A stretch of 64,000 nucleotides of DNA from Paracidovorax citrulli (GTDB lineage Bacteria; Pseudomonadota; Gammaproteobacteria; Burkholderiales; Burkholderiaceae_C), in contig NZ_FNEY01000003.1 of NCBI RefSeq assembly GCF_900100305.1, positions 62,001 to 126,000 on the forward strand, given 5' to 3'. Below the pieces are notes generated by a model. The model made no database searches. It worked only from the letters and a program-made list of their open reading frames with translations, and was not told the origin of the DNA. A program made the translations under genes and the position numbers. Shown here piece after piece: positions 40,411 through 53,033 of the stretch. The first letter of the stretch is position 1; every line of letters begins with the position of its first letter.

Positions 40411-41265
40411 GTGCCAGACCGCCTCGCCGTTCTTCCGCAATACCTGCTGCCCAAGCGGGCTCTCACCTCGCTGGCCGGCCGCTTCGCCTCTGCGCGCGCG
40501 GGCGCGCGCACGACGGCCGCGATCCGCCGCTTCGTGGCCCGCTACCGCGTGGACATGTCCGAGGCCGAGAATCCGGACATCGGCAGCTACGCCACCTTCA
40601 ACGATTTCTTCACGCGCGCCCTGCGTGCCGGCGCGCGCCCCATCGCCGATGCCCCCGCCGTCTGCCCGGTGGATGGTGCGGTGAGCCAGTTCGGCCGCAT
40701 CGAGAAAGACCAGATATTCCAGGCCAAGGGCCACCGCTACTCGACCACGGCACTGCTGGGCGGCGACGCGCGGGAGGCATCGAAATTCGACAACGGCAGC
40801 TTCGCCACCATTTACCTGAGCCCGCGCGACTACCACCGCATCCACATGCCCTGCGACGGCCGGCTGCGCCGCATGGTCTATGTGCCGGGGGCCCTGTTTT
40901 CGGTGAATCCGCTCACCGCCCGTGGCGTGCCGGGACTGTTCGCACGCAACGAACGGGTGGTCTGCCTGTTCGACACGCCGCTGGGCTCGATGGCGCTGGT
41001 GCTGGTGGGAGCCACCATCGTGGGCAGCATGGCCACCGTCTGGCACGGCACGGTCAATCCGCCGCGCACGGCAGGCCTGCGCCAATGGAGTTATGAAGAC
41101 GGGCCGGAAGTGCTTCTGCGCAAGGGGCAGGAAATGGGCCGGTTCATGCTGGGCTCGACGGTGGTGCTGCTTTTCGAGCCCGGGGCGCTGCGCTTCACCG
41201 AAACCTGGGAGCCCGCGCGCGCCGTGCGGCTGGGCGAGCCCATGGGCCTGTTGCCTGCGGCCTGA
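40411..41265 (+). CDS. psd: Phosphatidylserine decarboxylase
   Basis: A 284-residue membrane-associated enzyme that makes phosphatidylethanolamine. The proenzyme cleaves itself at the LGST motif; Ser249 becomes the pyruvoyl group. Other family segments are PVDGAVSQFGRI, LSPRDYHRIHMP and LFARNERVVCLF. The GTG start at 40411 is chosen because it follows AGGAG and gives the usual length; the in-frame extension upstream is unlike the family. Confidence 0.93.
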   Translation: MPDRLAVLPQYLLPKRALTSLAGRFASARAGARTTAAIRRFVARYRVDMSEAENPDIGSYATFNDFFTRALRAGARPIADAPAVCPVDGAVSQFGRIEKDQIFQAKGHRYSTTALLGGDAREASKFDNGSFATIYLSPRDYHRIHMPCDGRLRRMVYVPGALFSVNPLTARGVPGLFARNERVVCLFDTPLGSMALVLVGATIVGSMATVWHGTVNPPRTAGLRQWSYEDGPEVLLRKGQEMGRFMLGSTVVLLFEPGALRFTETWEPARAVRLGEPMGLLPAA

Positions 41266-41300
41266 CGGGAGCGCCCTCCACCGCCCTGGACTATTGCGGA

Positions 41301-41558
41301 TCAGGGCATGCGGCAGGTGGCGAACACGGTGGGCTGGAGTACCAGCCTCTGGGGAGCCACAGGGGCATCGTGCCCCACGAGATGGACGCACAGGTCGTGG
41401 CGGCGGATGGTGATGTGGCTGACGGTTTCCCAGCGTTCGCCGAACCGCACCTTGGTGCCGGGATGGAAGACCGGCATATGGAAAAGCTCGGCCCACCCCT
41501 GCGGCCGCTCCGCAGGGAGTGCGAGGGAAGGCAGGGAAGCAGTCGGCGCGACATCCAT
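41301..41558 (-). CDS. Hypothetical protein, convergent with psd
   Basis: An 85-residue protein starting MDVAPTASLPSLALPAERPQ. The core (FHPGTKVRFGERWETVSHIT, then VHLVGHDAPVAPQRLVLQP) looks like a small beta-barrel domain, of the kind seen in cytoplasmic hypothetical proteins of betaproteobacteria. No function known. The longer ORF upstream lacks a ribosome site. Confidence 0.65.
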   Translation of the reverse strand: MDVAPTASLPSLALPAERPQGWAELFHMPVFHPGTKVRFGERWETVSHITIRRHDLCVHLVGHDAPVAPQRLVLQPTVFATCRMP

Positions 41559-41755
41559 GGTGCGGATGCTAGCGCGCTCGCGGCCGAAATGCGCACAAGT
41601 TGAAACAATTTCCACGGCACCGCCGGGACATTGCGGTGCGGCACCGTCATGCAACGGTCATGGCAGCACTCTACAGTGCGCCGCTGCGGGCTCCCGGAGG
41701 AGCCCGTTTTGTCTGGGGCCGCCAAGGCTCCGTTGGCCCGTTTTCCACCCATACC

Positions 41756-43711
41756 ATGACGATCTCCCTCTCCCGCCGTCCCCTGATCCTGGCGCTTGCC
41801 GCTGCGTTCGCGCTCTCTGCCTGCGGTGGCGGCGGCTCCGGCACCAGTGCCGTTCCCGCCCCGCCGCAGGGCCTGGGCATGGCGGACACCGCCCCCGTCC
41901 CCAACGAAGCGGCCGTGCCGCCTTTCGTGGACAACGCGGCCACCAACCAGCGCGGCGATGCGCGCTACGCCACGCTCGAAACCAATGCCGGCGTGCGGGT
42001 GCTGTCGGGCTTCCTCTCGATCTGGAAGCCTTCCACGCTGCGGGTGGACGCGGGTGTGAGCGCCGCCGCGAACGGTGCCTTCCCGGCCGTCGCGCCCTCC
42101 ACCTGGAGCGGCATTCCCGGCGATGCGACCGACGGGACGGTGCTCAATGCCCAGGTGCATGCGCGCAACATCCAGTACGTCGTGGATGCCACGGGCCGCC
42201 GCACGCCCGCCCAGGAACTCCTGGCCTACCTGGATGACCGCCGCGGCAAGGCCTACAGCGTGAGCGACGGCTTGGGGCCGCTGACGGCCGCGTGGCGCGC
42301 CGCCGCGCAGCAGACGACGACCATCACCGCGATCCCGGCCGATGCGACCACCGTGGTGTACAACGACGGCGGCAACAACACGGGCGTGGGCGGCAGCGCC
42401 AACGCCGCTTTCGGCACGGCGGTGGATTTCGTCGGCGGCATCGGCGAGAACGGCTCCACGGAGCCCGCCAAGCGCTTCTACAAGTACGCGCGGCCCTGGC
42501 GCTGGAGCAGCGCCGTGCAGGTGGTGCCCGCCCTGCTCCCGGCGCGCAGCGCCACGCCGACCACGGACGGCGGCTTCACCAGCGGCCACACCGCGGAGGC
42601 CGTGCGCAGTTCGATCGCCATGGCCTATCTGGTGCCGGAGCGCTTCCAGGAGATGGTCGCGCGCGGCCTGGAGCTGGGCGAGAGCCGCATCCTGGCCGGC
42701 ATGCACTCTCCCCTGGATGTGATCAGCGGCCGCATGCACGGCCAGGCCGTGGCCACCGCGAGCATCGCGACCGGCGCGAACGCGGCCCGCAAGGCGGCGG
42801 CCTTCCAGCAGGCGCGCAGCGCGCTGATGGCCGCCGCGGGTGCCAGGACGCCTGCCGAACTGTGGCAGTTCGCGCATTCGCAGCCATCCGCCACGGACCG
42901 TTTCGCGGACTATGCGACGAACCGCTCCGAGTACCTGCGGCGCATGACCTTCGGCTTCCCGCAGATCGGCGACGCTTCGCGCCCGGCCGTGGTGCCGAAG
43001 GGGGCGGAAGTGCTGCTGGAGACCCGCCTGCCTTACCTGGACGCCATGCAGCGCCGGGTGGTGCTCAAGACCACGGCCGTGCCGTCGGGCTACCCCGTCA
43101 TGGACGACGCGGAAGGCTGGGGCCGCCTGAACCTGTTCGCCGCCGCCGACGGCTATGGCCGCTTCGACGGCGATGTGGCGGTGACCATGGACGCTGCCCA
43201 GGGCGGCTTCAGCGCGCTCGACACGTGGCGCAATGACATCGCCGGGGCCGGCAAGCTGACGAAGCTCGGCAGCGGCACGCTGGTGCTCGCCGGCAACAAC
43301 AGCTTCACGGGCGGCATCGAGCTGGCGGCAGGCACCCTGCAGGCAGGCAGCGGTTCGGCGCTGGGCAATGGCGCGGTGTATGTGGGCGGCGGCACGCTGC
43401 GCACCACGGTTTCCGGCGAAGTGGCGGTGAACGGCTCCTACACCCAGCGTCCGGGCGGCACGCTGTCGCTGCAGATGGCTTCCGCCAGCGGCACGGCGGG
43501 CACGCTGACCGTGAACGGCCCGGCGGCACTGGCCGGCACGCTCGAGGTGAACTTCGCCCAGGGCGTGCGCCCCGCCGTGGGTTCGACGATCACCGTGCTG
43601 CGCCATGGCGGCCTCAGCGGGGCCTTCGATGCAGTGTCCGTGCCGGGCTACCGCGTGACGCCGGTGTATCTGAACAACGCCGTGCAGTTGCGCATCGACG
43701 CCGCAGCCTGA
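41756..43711 (+). CDS. PAP2 acid phosphatase lipoprotein with autotransporter-type repeat
   Basis: A 651-residue secreted protein. The signal peptide ends in the lipobox LSAC, followed by GGGGSG, so it is probably lipid-anchored. The phosphatase domain has the PAP2 motifs KRFYKYARPW, GGFTSGHTAEA and SRILAGMHSPLD with catalytic His in each of the last two. From about residue 490 a passenger-associated transport repeat follows (GSGTLVLAGNNSFTGGIELA onward). There is no outer-membrane beta-barrel domain at the C-terminus, so it is not a classical autotransporter. It likely acts on the cell surface or in the periplasm. Confidence 0.88.
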   Translation: MTISLSRRPLILALAAAFALSACGGGGSGTSAVPAPPQGLGMADTAPVPNEAAVPPFVDNAATNQRGDARYATLETNAGVRVLSGFLSIWKPSTLRVDAGVSAAANGAFPAVAPSTWSGIPGDATDGTVLNAQVHARNIQYVVDATGRRTPAQELLAYLDDRRGKAYSVSDGLGPLTAAWRAAAQQTTTITAIPADATTVVYNDGGNNTGVGGSANAAFGTAVDFVGGIGENGSTEPAKRFYKYARPWRWSSAVQVVPALLPARSATPTTDGGFTSGHTAEAVRSSIAMAYLVPERFQEMVARGLELGESRILAGMHSPLDVISGRMHGQAVATASIATGANAARKAAAFQQARSALMAAAGARTPAELWQFAHSQPSATDRFADYATNRSEYLRRMTFGFPQIGDASRPAVVPKGAEVLLETRLPYLDAMQRRVVLKTTAVPSGYPVMDDAEGWGRLNLFAAADGYGRFDGDVAVTMDAAQGGFSALDTWRNDIAGAGKLTKLGSGTLVLAGNNSFTGGIELAAGTLQAGSGSALGNGAVYVGGGTLRTTVSGEVAVNGSYTQRPGGTLSLQMASASGTAGTLTVNGPAALAGTLEVNFAQGVRPAVGSTITVLRHGGLSGAFDAVSVPGYRVTPVYLNNAVQLRIDAAA

Positions 43712-43733
43712 AGGCCCGGCCGGTGCATGCGAA

Positions 43734-43758
43734 GGGCGGCCGGCGGGCCGCCCTTTTT
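43734..43758 (+). terminator. Intrinsic terminator after phosphatase gene
   Basis: GGGCGGCC-GGCG-GGCCGCCC, an 8-bp perfect stem, followed by five U residues. It lies between the convergent phosphatase and exporter genes. Confidence 0.9.
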
Positions 43759-43796
43759 CGTGGCGCCGGCCCCCCGGGTTGTCAGGGGCGGACCGG

Positions 43797-44704
43797 TCAG
43801 CCGCGCGAGGCCGCGCCCGCATCCGCGGGCGGCACGGGCGGCGGCTGCGGGGACCGGCGCGGTGCGGTGAAGGCGCATCCCATGGAGGCTGCGACGATCA
43901 TGCCGATGGCCAGCCACTGGGCCGGACTCAGGTACTCGCCGAGCAGTACCAGTGCCAGCAGTGCGGCGACGGCGGGCTCCATGCTGATCATGATGCCGAA
44001 GGCCTGCTGGGGCAGGCGCTTGAGCGCCACCATTTCCAGCATGATCGGCACGGCGCTGGACAATGCGGCCACGCCGATGCCGGTGAGCAGCACGCCCGGT
44101 GCCAGCAGGCCGGCCCCGGCATGCCCGATGCCCACGGGCACCACGACCAGCGATGCCGCGGCCAGCCCGAGGGGCACGGAATGCCCGGCGTGCAGGTGTC
44201 CCAGGCGCTTGCCGAACAGGATGTAGCCCGCCCAGAACACGGCGGCCGCCAGCGCGAAGATCACGCCCCGGAGGTCGAGCATTCCGGCATTCTGCTGCCA
44301 GGGCAGCAGCAGGCCCAGCCCCGCGACCGCCAGGACCACCCAGATGAAATCCAGTGGACGGCGGGACGACAGCAGCGCCACCGCCAGCGGGCCGGAGAAC
44401 TCGATCGCCACGGCCACGCCGAAGGGAATGGTCTGCAGCGACAGGTAGAAGCAGAGGTTCATCGCGCCCAGGCGCCGTAGGCGGCGATGCGTGCCGCATC
44501 GGCCCGTGCGAGCGGCCGCCGCCAGGGACGCCACAGGAGCAGCAGCAACAGGGCCGAGAAGCCCACGCGCAGGGCCGTGGTGCCCTGGGCACCGACCAGC
44601 GGGAACAGGGAATGCTTGGCCCAGGACGTGCCGATCCCGAGGAAAGTCACGGATCCCAGGATGGCGAGGGCCGGTATCAGCGGTGAATCATGCGATGTGG
44701 ACAT
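43797..44704 (-). pseudogene. RhtA-like EamA exporter, frameshifted
   Basis: Two frames together make one drug/metabolite exporter. The first (44704-44459) starts MSTSHDSPLIPALAILGSVT and stops at AAYGAWAR. The second continues as LGAMNLCFYLSLQTIPFGVA through ten-helix EamA repeats to 43797. The break is at GCCTGGGCGCGATGAAC, where a deletion of 1, 4 or 7 bases is likely; loss of one copy of a TGGGCGC repeat would explain 7. RhtA-type proteins export homoserine and threonine. It starts three bases after hutG. A sequencing error cannot be excluded. Confidence 0.75.
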
Positions 44705-44707
44705 CGC

Positions 44708-45532
44708 TCAGGCCGCCGCGCGCTCTGCGGCGAAGTCCAGGCAGGCCTGCAGCATGCGGCGCAGGTGGGGCTGCACGCCCATGGCGGTATCGGGCAGGTA
44801 GTCGAACGGCAGGGCCTCCTGCATGTAGCTGGCCTGTGTCATCTCGAGCTGCACGGCATGCACGTTGCGGCCGGGGTCGCCGTAGTGCCGCGTGATGTAG
44901 CCGCCCTTGAAGCGGCCGTCGAGCACGGCGCTGTAGCCGGGCGCGGCCATGCCGATGGCGAGCAGTTCGCGCGCGAGCGCCGGATCGCAACTGGCGCCGT
45001 CGGCCGTGCCGAGGTTGAGGTCGGGCAGCCGGCCATCGAAGAAGCGCGGCAGCACGGAGCGGATGGAGTGCGCGTCCCAGAGCACCGCCACCCCATGCTG
45101 CGCGCGGATGCGATCGATCTCTGCACACAGCTGCGCGTGGTACGGATCCCAGTAGCGGCGGCGGCGCGCCTCGATCTCCGCGGCGGCGGGAGCCTGGGCC
45201 GGATCGGCGTAGAGCGGGGTGTCGTCGAAGGTGTCCACCGGGCACAGCCCGGTCACGCTCTGGCCCGGGTACAGGCTGCTGCCGTCGGGCGGGCGGTTCA
45301 GGTCCACCACGTAGCGCGAATGCGTGGCGATGAGCAGCGAGGCGCCCAGGCCGCGTGCGAAGGCATAGAGGCGCTCCAGGTGCCAGTCGGTGTCCGGCAC
45401 CTGCCGGGCCTCTTCCGTCAGGCGGCCGGCGATCTCCGGCGGCACGTGGGTACCGGCGTGCGGCATGGATACCAGCAACGGCGCGGTGCCTGCATGGAAA
45501 TGGAAGAGCGGCGTGGCCGGTGCGTCGTTCAT
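44708..45532 (-). CDS. hutG: N-formylglutamate deformylase (HutG)
   Basis: A 274-residue amidohydrolase that converts N-formylglutamate to glutamate and formate, the last step of the HutF route. PLLVSMPHAGTHVPPEI, the zinc-site region DTDWHLERLYAF, THSRYVVDLNRPPDG, LWDAHSI and ITRHYGDPGRNVHAVQLEM are family hallmarks of PF05013. The start at 45532 is followed by a typical beta-rich opening (TPLFHFHAG). It follows hutF by 24 bp. Confidence 0.93.
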   Translation of the reverse strand: MNDAPATPLFHFHAGTAPLLVSMPHAGTHVPPEIAGRLTEEARQVPDTDWHLERLYAFARGLGASLLIATHSRYVVDLNRPPDGSSLYPGQSVTGLCPVDTFDDTPLYADPAQAPAAAEIEARRRRYWDPYHAQLCAEIDRIRAQHGVAVLWDAHSIRSVLPRFFDGRLPDLNLGTADGASCDPALARELLAIGMAAPGYSAVLDGRFKGGYITRHYGDPGRNVHAVQLEMTQASYMQEALPFDYLPDTAMGVQPHLRRMLQACLDFAAERAAA

Positions 45533-45556
45533 GGGCGTTCTCGTGACAAGACAGTT

Positions 45557-46978
45557 TCAGTATTGCAGCAGCCCGGAGCGTACCCCGGCGAAGGCGGCCG
45601 CGCTCTCTTCGTGCAGGGCATGGCGGCCCCCGGCGACGCGCTGCACGCCGGCCGTCCAGACGGCATCGAGCGCCGATGTGCGGTGGCTGGCGAAGACATG
45701 GGCGGCGAGCTGGCTCTCGGCCGGCAGGCCGCGCAACGCGATGTGCTCCGGATCCAGCGCGACGAAATCGGCCGGAGCGCCCGGCGCGAGGCCCGCCCGC
45801 GCGCCGGGCGACGGCAGACGGCCGGCGGCCTGCGCGCCGCCCTGCACGGCCTGCAGCAGCATGGCGGTGGCGACCTGCGGTTGCGCTTCGGTGCCCAGCA
45901 CGTTGCGGCGGCGCAGGGCCAGCCGCTGGCCGTATTCGAGCAGCATCAGCTCTTCGGCCGCGTTCACGCAGGCATGGCTGTCGGAGCCCAGGCCCCAGGC
46001 CCCGCCGGCCGCCCGCCAGCGCGGCAGGTCGAAGATGCCGTCGCCCAGGTTGGCCTCGGTCGTCGGGCACAGCCCCGCCACGGCACCGGACCGGGCCGCG
46101 CGTGCGGCCTCCGCATCGCTCAGGTGCGTGGCGTGGACGAGGCACCAGCGCGCATCGACGGGCGCATGGTCCAGCAGCCACTCCACGGGCCGCTGGCCGC
46201 TCCAGGCGATGCAGTCATGCACCTCCTGCGTCTGCTCGGCGATGTGGATGTGCACCGGCGCGGCGGGAACGATGGCGTCCAGGCCCTGCAGTGCCGCGTT
46301 CAGGCTGTCGGGCGGCACGGCGCGCAGGGAATGCGGTGCGAGGCCCAGCACGCCGCCCTGCGCGCGCACCACGGGCGCGAGGCGTTCGAGCAGCGCGAGC
46401 ATGCCGTCGGTACGGTGCAGGAAGCGCCGCTGGCCCTCGCGGGGCGGCTGGCCGCCGAAGCCGCTGGCCTGGTAGAGCACCGGCAGCAGGGTGATGCCGA
46501 TGCCGGCACGCCGTGCTGCGCGCAGCAGCGCGAGCGACATCTCGGCGTCGTCGGCATAGGGGCGGCCGTCCCCGGCATGGTGCAGGTAATGGAACTCGCA
46601 CACCGCCGTGTAGCCGGCCTCCAGCATCTCCACATAGAGCCAGGTGGCGATCGCCTCCAGCGCCTCGGGCGACATGCGCGCGGCGAAGCGGTACATGAGG
46701 TCGCGCCAGCTCCAGAAGGAGTCGTCGCTGGCCGCGCGGAATTCGGTCAGGCCGGCGAAGGCGCGCTGGAACGCGTGGGAATGCAGGTTGGGCAGGCCCG
46801 GCAGCAGCGGACCGGGTGCGCGCGCCACGGCGGGCGGCGGGGCACTGTCCGGCTGTACGTGGGTGATGCGCCCGTGTTCGTTCCAGCGCAGCAGCACGTC
46901 CCTTGCCCAGCCGCCGGGCAGCAGCGCCCGTGCGGCGAAGAGCGCGCCGCCGCCGGAGTGGAAAGTCTGGCCGGTCAT
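45557..46978 (-). CDS. hutF: Formimidoylglutamate deiminase
   Basis: A 473-residue amidohydrolase. It converts N-formimidoylglutamate to N-formylglutamate and ammonia. Metal ligands lie in [28 protein letters not shown] and LGSDSHACV. The ATG at 46978 overlaps the hutI stop (ATGA), which fixes the start; the longer frame is in the antisense of hutI. HutF plus HutG define the five-step histidine route found in pseudomonads. Confidence 0.95.
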   Translation of the reverse strand: MTGQTFHSGGGALFAARALLPGGWARDVLLRWNEHGRITHVQPDSAPPPAVARAPGPLLPGLPNLHSHAFQRAFAGLTEFRAASDDSFWSWRDLMYRFAARMSPEALEAIATWLYVEMLEAGYTAVCEFHYLHHAGDGRPYADDAEMSLALLRAARRAGIGITLLPVLYQASGFGGQPPREGQRRFLHRTDGMLALLERLAPVVRAQGGVLGLAPHSLRAVPPDSLNAALQGLDAIVPAAPVHIHIAEQTQEVHDCIAWSGQRPVEWLLDHAPVDARWCLVHATHLSDAEAARAARSGAVAGLCPTTEANLGDGIFDLPRWRAAGGAWGLGSDSHACVNAAEELMLLEYGQRLALRRRNVLGTEAQPQVATAMLLQAVQGGAQAAGRLPSPGARAGLAPGAPADFVALDPEHIALRGLPAESQLAAHVFASHRTSALDAVWTAGVQRVAGGRHALHEESAAAFAGVRSGLLQY

Positions 46979-48225
46979 CGCTGCACCACCCTGCCCTGCC
47001 GGACGATTGCCTGCGGCGGCTGGTGGCCGAACCAGTAGGCCAGCTCGGCCGCTTCGGCGAAGGGCCAGAGCACGAATTCGGCCGGCCGGCCGGCGGCGAT
47101 GAGGCCGTGCGTGTCCTGCAGGCCCAGGGCGCGCGCGGCATGGGTGGTGATGCCGGCCAGGGCCTCGGGCACCGTCAGCCGGAACAGCGTGCAGGCCATG
47201 TTGGCCATGAGCCGCAGGCTCAGGGCGGGCGAGGTGCCGGGGTTGTGGTCGGTGGAGACGGCCATGGGCACGCCCGCCTCGCGCAGCGCCTGGATGGGCG
47301 GCAGGTGGGTGTCGCGCAATGTGTAGTAGGCGCCGGGCAGCAGCACGGCCACCGTGCCGGCTGCCTTCATCGCGGCGATGCCTTCGGCGGACAGGTGCTC
47401 GATGTGGTCGCACGACAGCGCGCCATAGCGCGCAGCGAGCCGGGCGCCATCCATGTCGGAGAGCTGCTCGGCATGCAGCTTGACGGGCAGGCCCAGCGCC
47501 TGGGCGGCCTGGAAGACCTGCTCGGTCTCGGCCAGGCTGAAGGCGATGCGCTCGCAGAACACGTCCACCGCGTCCACCAGGCCTTCTTCGGCCAGCGCGG
47601 GAAGCATCTCGCGGCAGACCAGATCGATGTAGTCCTGGCTGCGGCCGGCGTATTCCGGTGGCAGCGCATGCGCGCCCAGGAAGGTGGTGCGCACGGTGAC
47701 GCCGCAGGCCTCGCCCAGCCGCCGCGCGGCGCGCAGCTGCTTGCGCTCGGGCTCCAGCGCCAGGCCGTAGCCGGATTTGATCTCGATGGCGCACACGCCC
47801 TCGTCCAGCAGCGCCTGAAGCCGCGGCAGGGCCTGCGCGAACAGTTCGTCTTCCGAAGCGGCGCGCGTGGCTTTCACGGAGGAGACGATGCCTCCGCCGG
47901 CCCGGGCGACCTCTTCGTAGCTGGCTCCGGCCAGCCGCATGGCGAATTCGTTGGCGCGGTGGCCGCCATAGACGAGGTGGGTGTGGCAATCCACAAGGCC
48001 GGGCGTGGCCAGGGCGCCCCCACCCGCATGGCGGGGCAGCGCGGCGAAGGCCGGCGGCACGGCGGCCACGGGTCCGACCCAGCGCACGGTGCCGCCCTGC
48101 ACCACGACGCAGGACAGGGCACCGTCGGGCACGGCCACGTCAGGGATGAAAAGGCCTTGCGCCAGCCGCAGGCCGGTCCAGCAGCCGTCGGCGCTGGACA
48201 GGGAAGAAAAAGGTGTAGGCTGCAT
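46975..48225 (-). CDS. hutI: Imidazolonepropionase
   Basis: A 416-residue metal-dependent hydrolase that opens imidazolonepropionate. [64 protein letters not shown] and STDHNPGTS are all typical. An AGAGGGAATCCC ribosome region precedes MQPTPF. It lies between hutD and hutF in the leftward hut operon. Confidence 0.96.
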   Translation of the reverse strand: MQPTPFSSLSSADGCWTGLRLAQGLFIPDVAVPDGALSCVVVQGGTVRWVGPVAAVPPAFAALPRHAGGGALATPGLVDCHTHLVYGGHRANEFAMRLAGASYEEVARAGGGIVSSVKATRAASEDELFAQALPRLQALLDEGVCAIEIKSGYGLALEPERKQLRAARRLGEACGVTVRTTFLGAHALPPEYAGRSQDYIDLVCREMLPALAEEGLVDAVDVFCERIAFSLAETEQVFQAAQALGLPVKLHAEQLSDMDGARLAARYGALSCDHIEHLSAEGIAAMKAAGTVAVLLPGAYYTLRDTHLPPIQALREAGVPMAVSTDHNPGTSPALSLRLMANMACTLFRLTVPEALAGITTHAARALGLQDTHGLIAAGRPAEFVLWPFAEAAELAYWFGHQPPQAIVRQGRVVQR

Positions 48226-48260
48226 GGGATTCCCTCTGGAGCGCGCGGCGCTCCGTTCCA

Positions 48261-48866
48261 TCAAGAGTGCTGCAGGGCCGGCGCGGGGGCCGCTCCGGCG
48301 TCCGGCGCCAGGCCGATCCAGGCCAGCACGGCCCTGCCGGCATCCTCGGGAGCGAGCTGCAGCGGCTGGCCTGCCTGTTCGCCCCACCACAGTCCATGGC
48401 CCGGCCTGTAGTCGCCGGCACCGTCGCTCCACGTGCCGGCGAGCACCAGGCAGACACCGGCGGGCGTGGAGCCCGGCCGCACGCTGCCCGACACGACTTC
48501 GATGGTGCCCTGCCATGCCCCGCGGCGCAGCATGAGATTGAAATCCGTGGAGGCTCCGCCGATGGGCGTGCAGTCGAGTGCGGCAGCCCCGTCGAACGAC
48601 CAGGGGCGCCAGGGCTCGTCGAGCCGGTGGTCGATGCCGCTCGCGCTCAGGTGCACGCCTTCGCCGTCGAGCAGCATGATCTGCCGCTGTATGCCCGGGT
48701 AGGCCGAGAACGGGCCCGCGCGGTCGATGGTGGCCGCGCTCACGCGCCAGCCGAAGCCGTCCATGCCGGCGCCTGGAGGCCAGCAGACGATCTCGCGCGT
48801 GGCGCCGCCGCCGTTCCTCCACGGGGTCGGCGCGATGGCGGCCAGGTCGAAGCGCTGCAATGCCAT
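48261..48866 (-). CDS. hutD: HutD family protein
   Basis: A 201-residue cupin-like protein. [20 protein letters not shown] starts with the family motif PWRNGGG, followed by [27 protein letters not shown] and DFNLMLRRG. In Pseudomonas fluorescens HutD limits urocanate excess and may bind formimidoylglutamate. It lies between the dioxygenase and hutI genes. Confidence 0.9.
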   Translation of the reverse strand: MALQRFDLAAIAPTPWRNGGGATREIVCWPPGAGMDGFGWRVSAATIDRAGPFSAYPGIQRQIMLLDGEGVHLSASGIDHRLDEPWRPWSFDGAAALDCTPIGGASTDFNLMLRRGAWQGTIEVVSGSVRPGSTPAGVCLVLAGTWSDGAGDYRPGHGLWWGEQAGQPLQLAPEDAGRAVLAWIGLAPDAGAAPAPALQHS

Positions 48867-48870
48867 GGCG

Positions 48871-49724
48871 TCAGGCGCCCTCGCCCGCCAGCAGCGGGAA
48901 GAGCGGATGGGCCATGGGCGCGCCGGCAGGGAGTTCGCCGGCCAGGCCGGGGAACTCCGGCGAGGTGGTCCAGGCGCGCGGCGCATGGCGCACGTCGTCG
49001 CCCAGGAACCGCACGGAGAACACCCGCCGCCGGCCCGGCCCCTCGAAGCCGCCGGCCGCGTGCAGGGTGAGCATGTGGAAGCACACCACGTCGCCGGGCT
49101 CGATGTCCCAGCCCAGGATGTCGAAGGCCGCACGTCGGGCCTCCACGTCGGGCAGGTCCTGCAGGCTGCCCTCGGGGAACCACTTCGCCTGGTGGTCCAT
49201 GAAGCTGCGCGGCATGAGCCACGGCCCTCGGTGCGAGCCGGCCACGAACTCCAGCGTGCTGGCACGCGGCACCGGATCCACCGGGATCCAGCAGCTGATG
49301 TTCTGCATGCCGTCGATGTTGTAGTAGGGCTGGTCCTGGTGCCACGGCGTGCGCTGGCGCGTGCCCGGCTCCTTGACCAGCACGTGGTCGTGGTAGAGGC
49401 GCACGCCGCGCGAGCGCATGAGCCGCTGCGCGGCGAGGGCCACGGGCGTCTCGGCGATGAAGCGGCCGAACGCGGGAATGTCCTGCCAGTTGCAGAAGTC
49501 CTCGAAGAAGCGGCCCGGGTCGTCCGCGCGGCTGGCGATCTTGGCGCGCGGGCTGGGAGAGGCCAGGTTGGCGTCGATGCCGCCCTCCAGCAGCGCCACC
49601 TCGTCGGGCGTGAGCAGGCCGCGCAGGCACACTGCACCGTGGCGTGCGAAATCGGCCACGAGTTCGTCGGTCACACATTCGGACACGCGCCGGGCGATCG
49701 CGGCAGTGGCGGCGGCGCGCAGCA

Positions 49725-49725
<1 letters not shown>
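48871..49725 (-). CDS. PhyH-family iron/2-oxoglutarate dioxygenase in hut operon
   Basis: A 284-residue non-haem iron dioxygenase. Iron ligands are HQD (in TPWHQDQPYYN) and the distal His in VCFHMLTLHAAGG; an Arg for 2-oxoglutarate lies in RRVFSVRFLGDD. The start shares one base with the hutU stop (TGATG), and the gene ends four bases before hutD, so it is part of the operon. Its substrate is unknown. Because it is coupled to urocanase it may act on a histidine or urocanate derivative; this is inference. Confidence 0.88.
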
Positions 49726-51449
<1,724 letters not shown>

Positions 51450-51485
51450 GGCATCGCTCCTTGGGCGTTCGTGTACGGACCGGGA

Positions 51486-53024
51486 TTACTGGAAGCTGGG
51501 CAGGCAGGCCGCGAGCGGCGCGGGCCACGCCGAGGTGCTGGCCCACAGGCGCATGGCCTCGATGTCGGGCGCGAGGTAGCGGTCCTGCTCCAGGAAGGCC
51601 ACGCGCCCGCGGATGGCGGCGAACTGCGCCTCGATCAGCGGGGATGATTCCAGGCTGCGGTCGAACTCCATGCCCTGCGCGGCGGCCATGGCCTCGATGC
51701 CCACGATCACCGCCGTGTTGCGCGCCATGTCCAGCAGGCGCCGCGCGGCGTAGGTGGCCATGGAGACGTGGTCTTCCTGGTTGGCCGAGGTGGGCAGGCT
51801 GGTCACGCTGCTGGGGTGGGCCAGGCACTGGTTCTCGGCGGCCAGGGCCGCGGCCGTGACCTGGGCGATCATGAAGCCGGAGTTGACGCCGCTGTCCCGG
51901 ATCAGGAAGGCCGGCAGGCCCGACAGGCCCGTGTCGAGCAGCAGCGCGAGGCGGCGCTCCGAGATGGCGCCGATCTCCGACAGCGCCAGAGCGATGATGT
52001 CCGCCGCGAAGGCGACCGGTTCGGCATGGAAGTTGCCGCCGGAGATCACCTCGCCCGTGTCCGTGAATACCAGCGGGTTGTCCGACGCGGCATTGGCCTC
52101 GATCTGCAGCACGCGGGCGGCATGCGAAAGGTTGTCCAGGCAGGCGCCCATGACCTGAGGCACGCAGCGGATGGAATACGGGTCCTGCACGCGGCCGCAG
52201 TCCGGGTGGGAGGGATCGATGGCGCTGCCTTCCAGCAGCGCGCGCACGGCGGCGGCGACGGCGATCTGGCCGGCCTGCCCGCGCGCTTCGTGGATGCGCG
52301 CGTCGAAGGGCTTGACCGAGCCCTTGATGGCCTCCAGCGTGAGGCAGCCCGACACCAGGCCGGCGGCGAACACGTTCTCGGCCGCGAACAGTCCCGCCAG
52401 CGCCAGCGCGGTGGACACCTGCGTGCCATTGAGCAGGGCCAGGCCTTCCTTGGGACCCAGCACGAACGGCTCCAGCCCCACGGCGGCCATGGCCTCGCGG
52501 CCGGTGACGATCCGGCCACCGACCTGGGCCGCGCCCTCGCCGATCAGCACGCAGGCCAGGTGCGCCAGGGGCGCGAGATCGCCCGAAGCCCCCACCGAGC
52601 CCTTGGTGGGAATCACCGGCAGCACGTCGGCATTGGCCAGCGCCAGCAGCGCATCGACCAGGGCCGGGCGCACGCCCGAATGGCCGCGCGCCAGGCTCAC
52701 GGCTTTGGTGGCCAACACCATGCGCACCACGCCGTCCGGCAGCGGATCGCCCGTGCCCACGCTGTGCGAGAGCACCAGGTTGCGCTGCAGCTCGGCCAGC
52801 CGGTCGTGCGCGATCTTCGTGCTGGCGAGCTTGCCGAAGCCGGTGTTGATGCCATAGACCACCTGTTCTTCCAGGGCGATGCGGTCCACCGTCGCCTGGG
52901 AAGCCCGCATGCCGGCCAGGGCGGAGGCATCCAGTGCCAGCCGCTGGCCGCCGGCGGCGATGGCGCGCAGTTCGGCCAGGGTGACCCGGCCGGGGTGCAG
53001 TACGAGGGTGGGCATGGCGCTCAT
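51486..53024 (-). CDS. hutH: Histidine ammonia-lyase
   Basis: A 512-residue enzyme that deaminates histidine to urocanate. The Ala146-Ser147-Gly148 triad in [14 protein letters not shown] forms the MIO cofactor. Other hallmarks are [20 protein letters not shown]-like [15 protein letters not shown], and [15 protein letters not shown]. The first hut enzyme gene after the operator region. ATG 53015 (MPTLV) is an alternative start three codons later. Confidence 0.97.
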   Translation of the reverse strand: MSAMPTLVLHPGRVTLAELRAIAAGGQRLALDASALAGMRASQATVDRIALEEQVVYGINTGFGKLASTKIAHDRLAELQRNLVLSHSVGTGDPLPDGVVRMVLATKAVSLARGHSGVRPALVDALLALANADVLPVIPTKGSVGASGDLAPLAHLACVLIGEGAAQVGGRIVTGREAMAAVGLEPFVLGPKEGLALLNGTQVSTALALAGLFAAENVFAAGLVSGCLTLEAIKGSVKPFDARIHEARGQAGQIAVAAAVRALLEGSAIDPSHPDCGRVQDPYSIRCVPQVMGACLDNLSHAARVLQIEANAASDNPLVFTDTGEVISGGNFHAEPVAFAADIIALALSEIGAISERRLALLLDTGLSGLPAFLIRDSGVNSGFMIAQVTAAALAAENQCLAHPSSVTSLPTSANQEDHVSMATYAARRLLDMARNTAVIVGIEAMAAAQGMEFDRSLESSPLIEAQFAAIRGRVAFLEQDRYLAPDIEAMRLWASTSAWPAPLAACLPSFQ

Positions 53025-53033
53025 GGCTTTTCC

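Noticed and set aside
41291-43822. 843-codon frame opposite the PAP2 phosphatase
   Set aside because: Antisense to a gene with signal peptide and full catalytic motifs; the translation is His/Arg/Gly-rich low-complexity.
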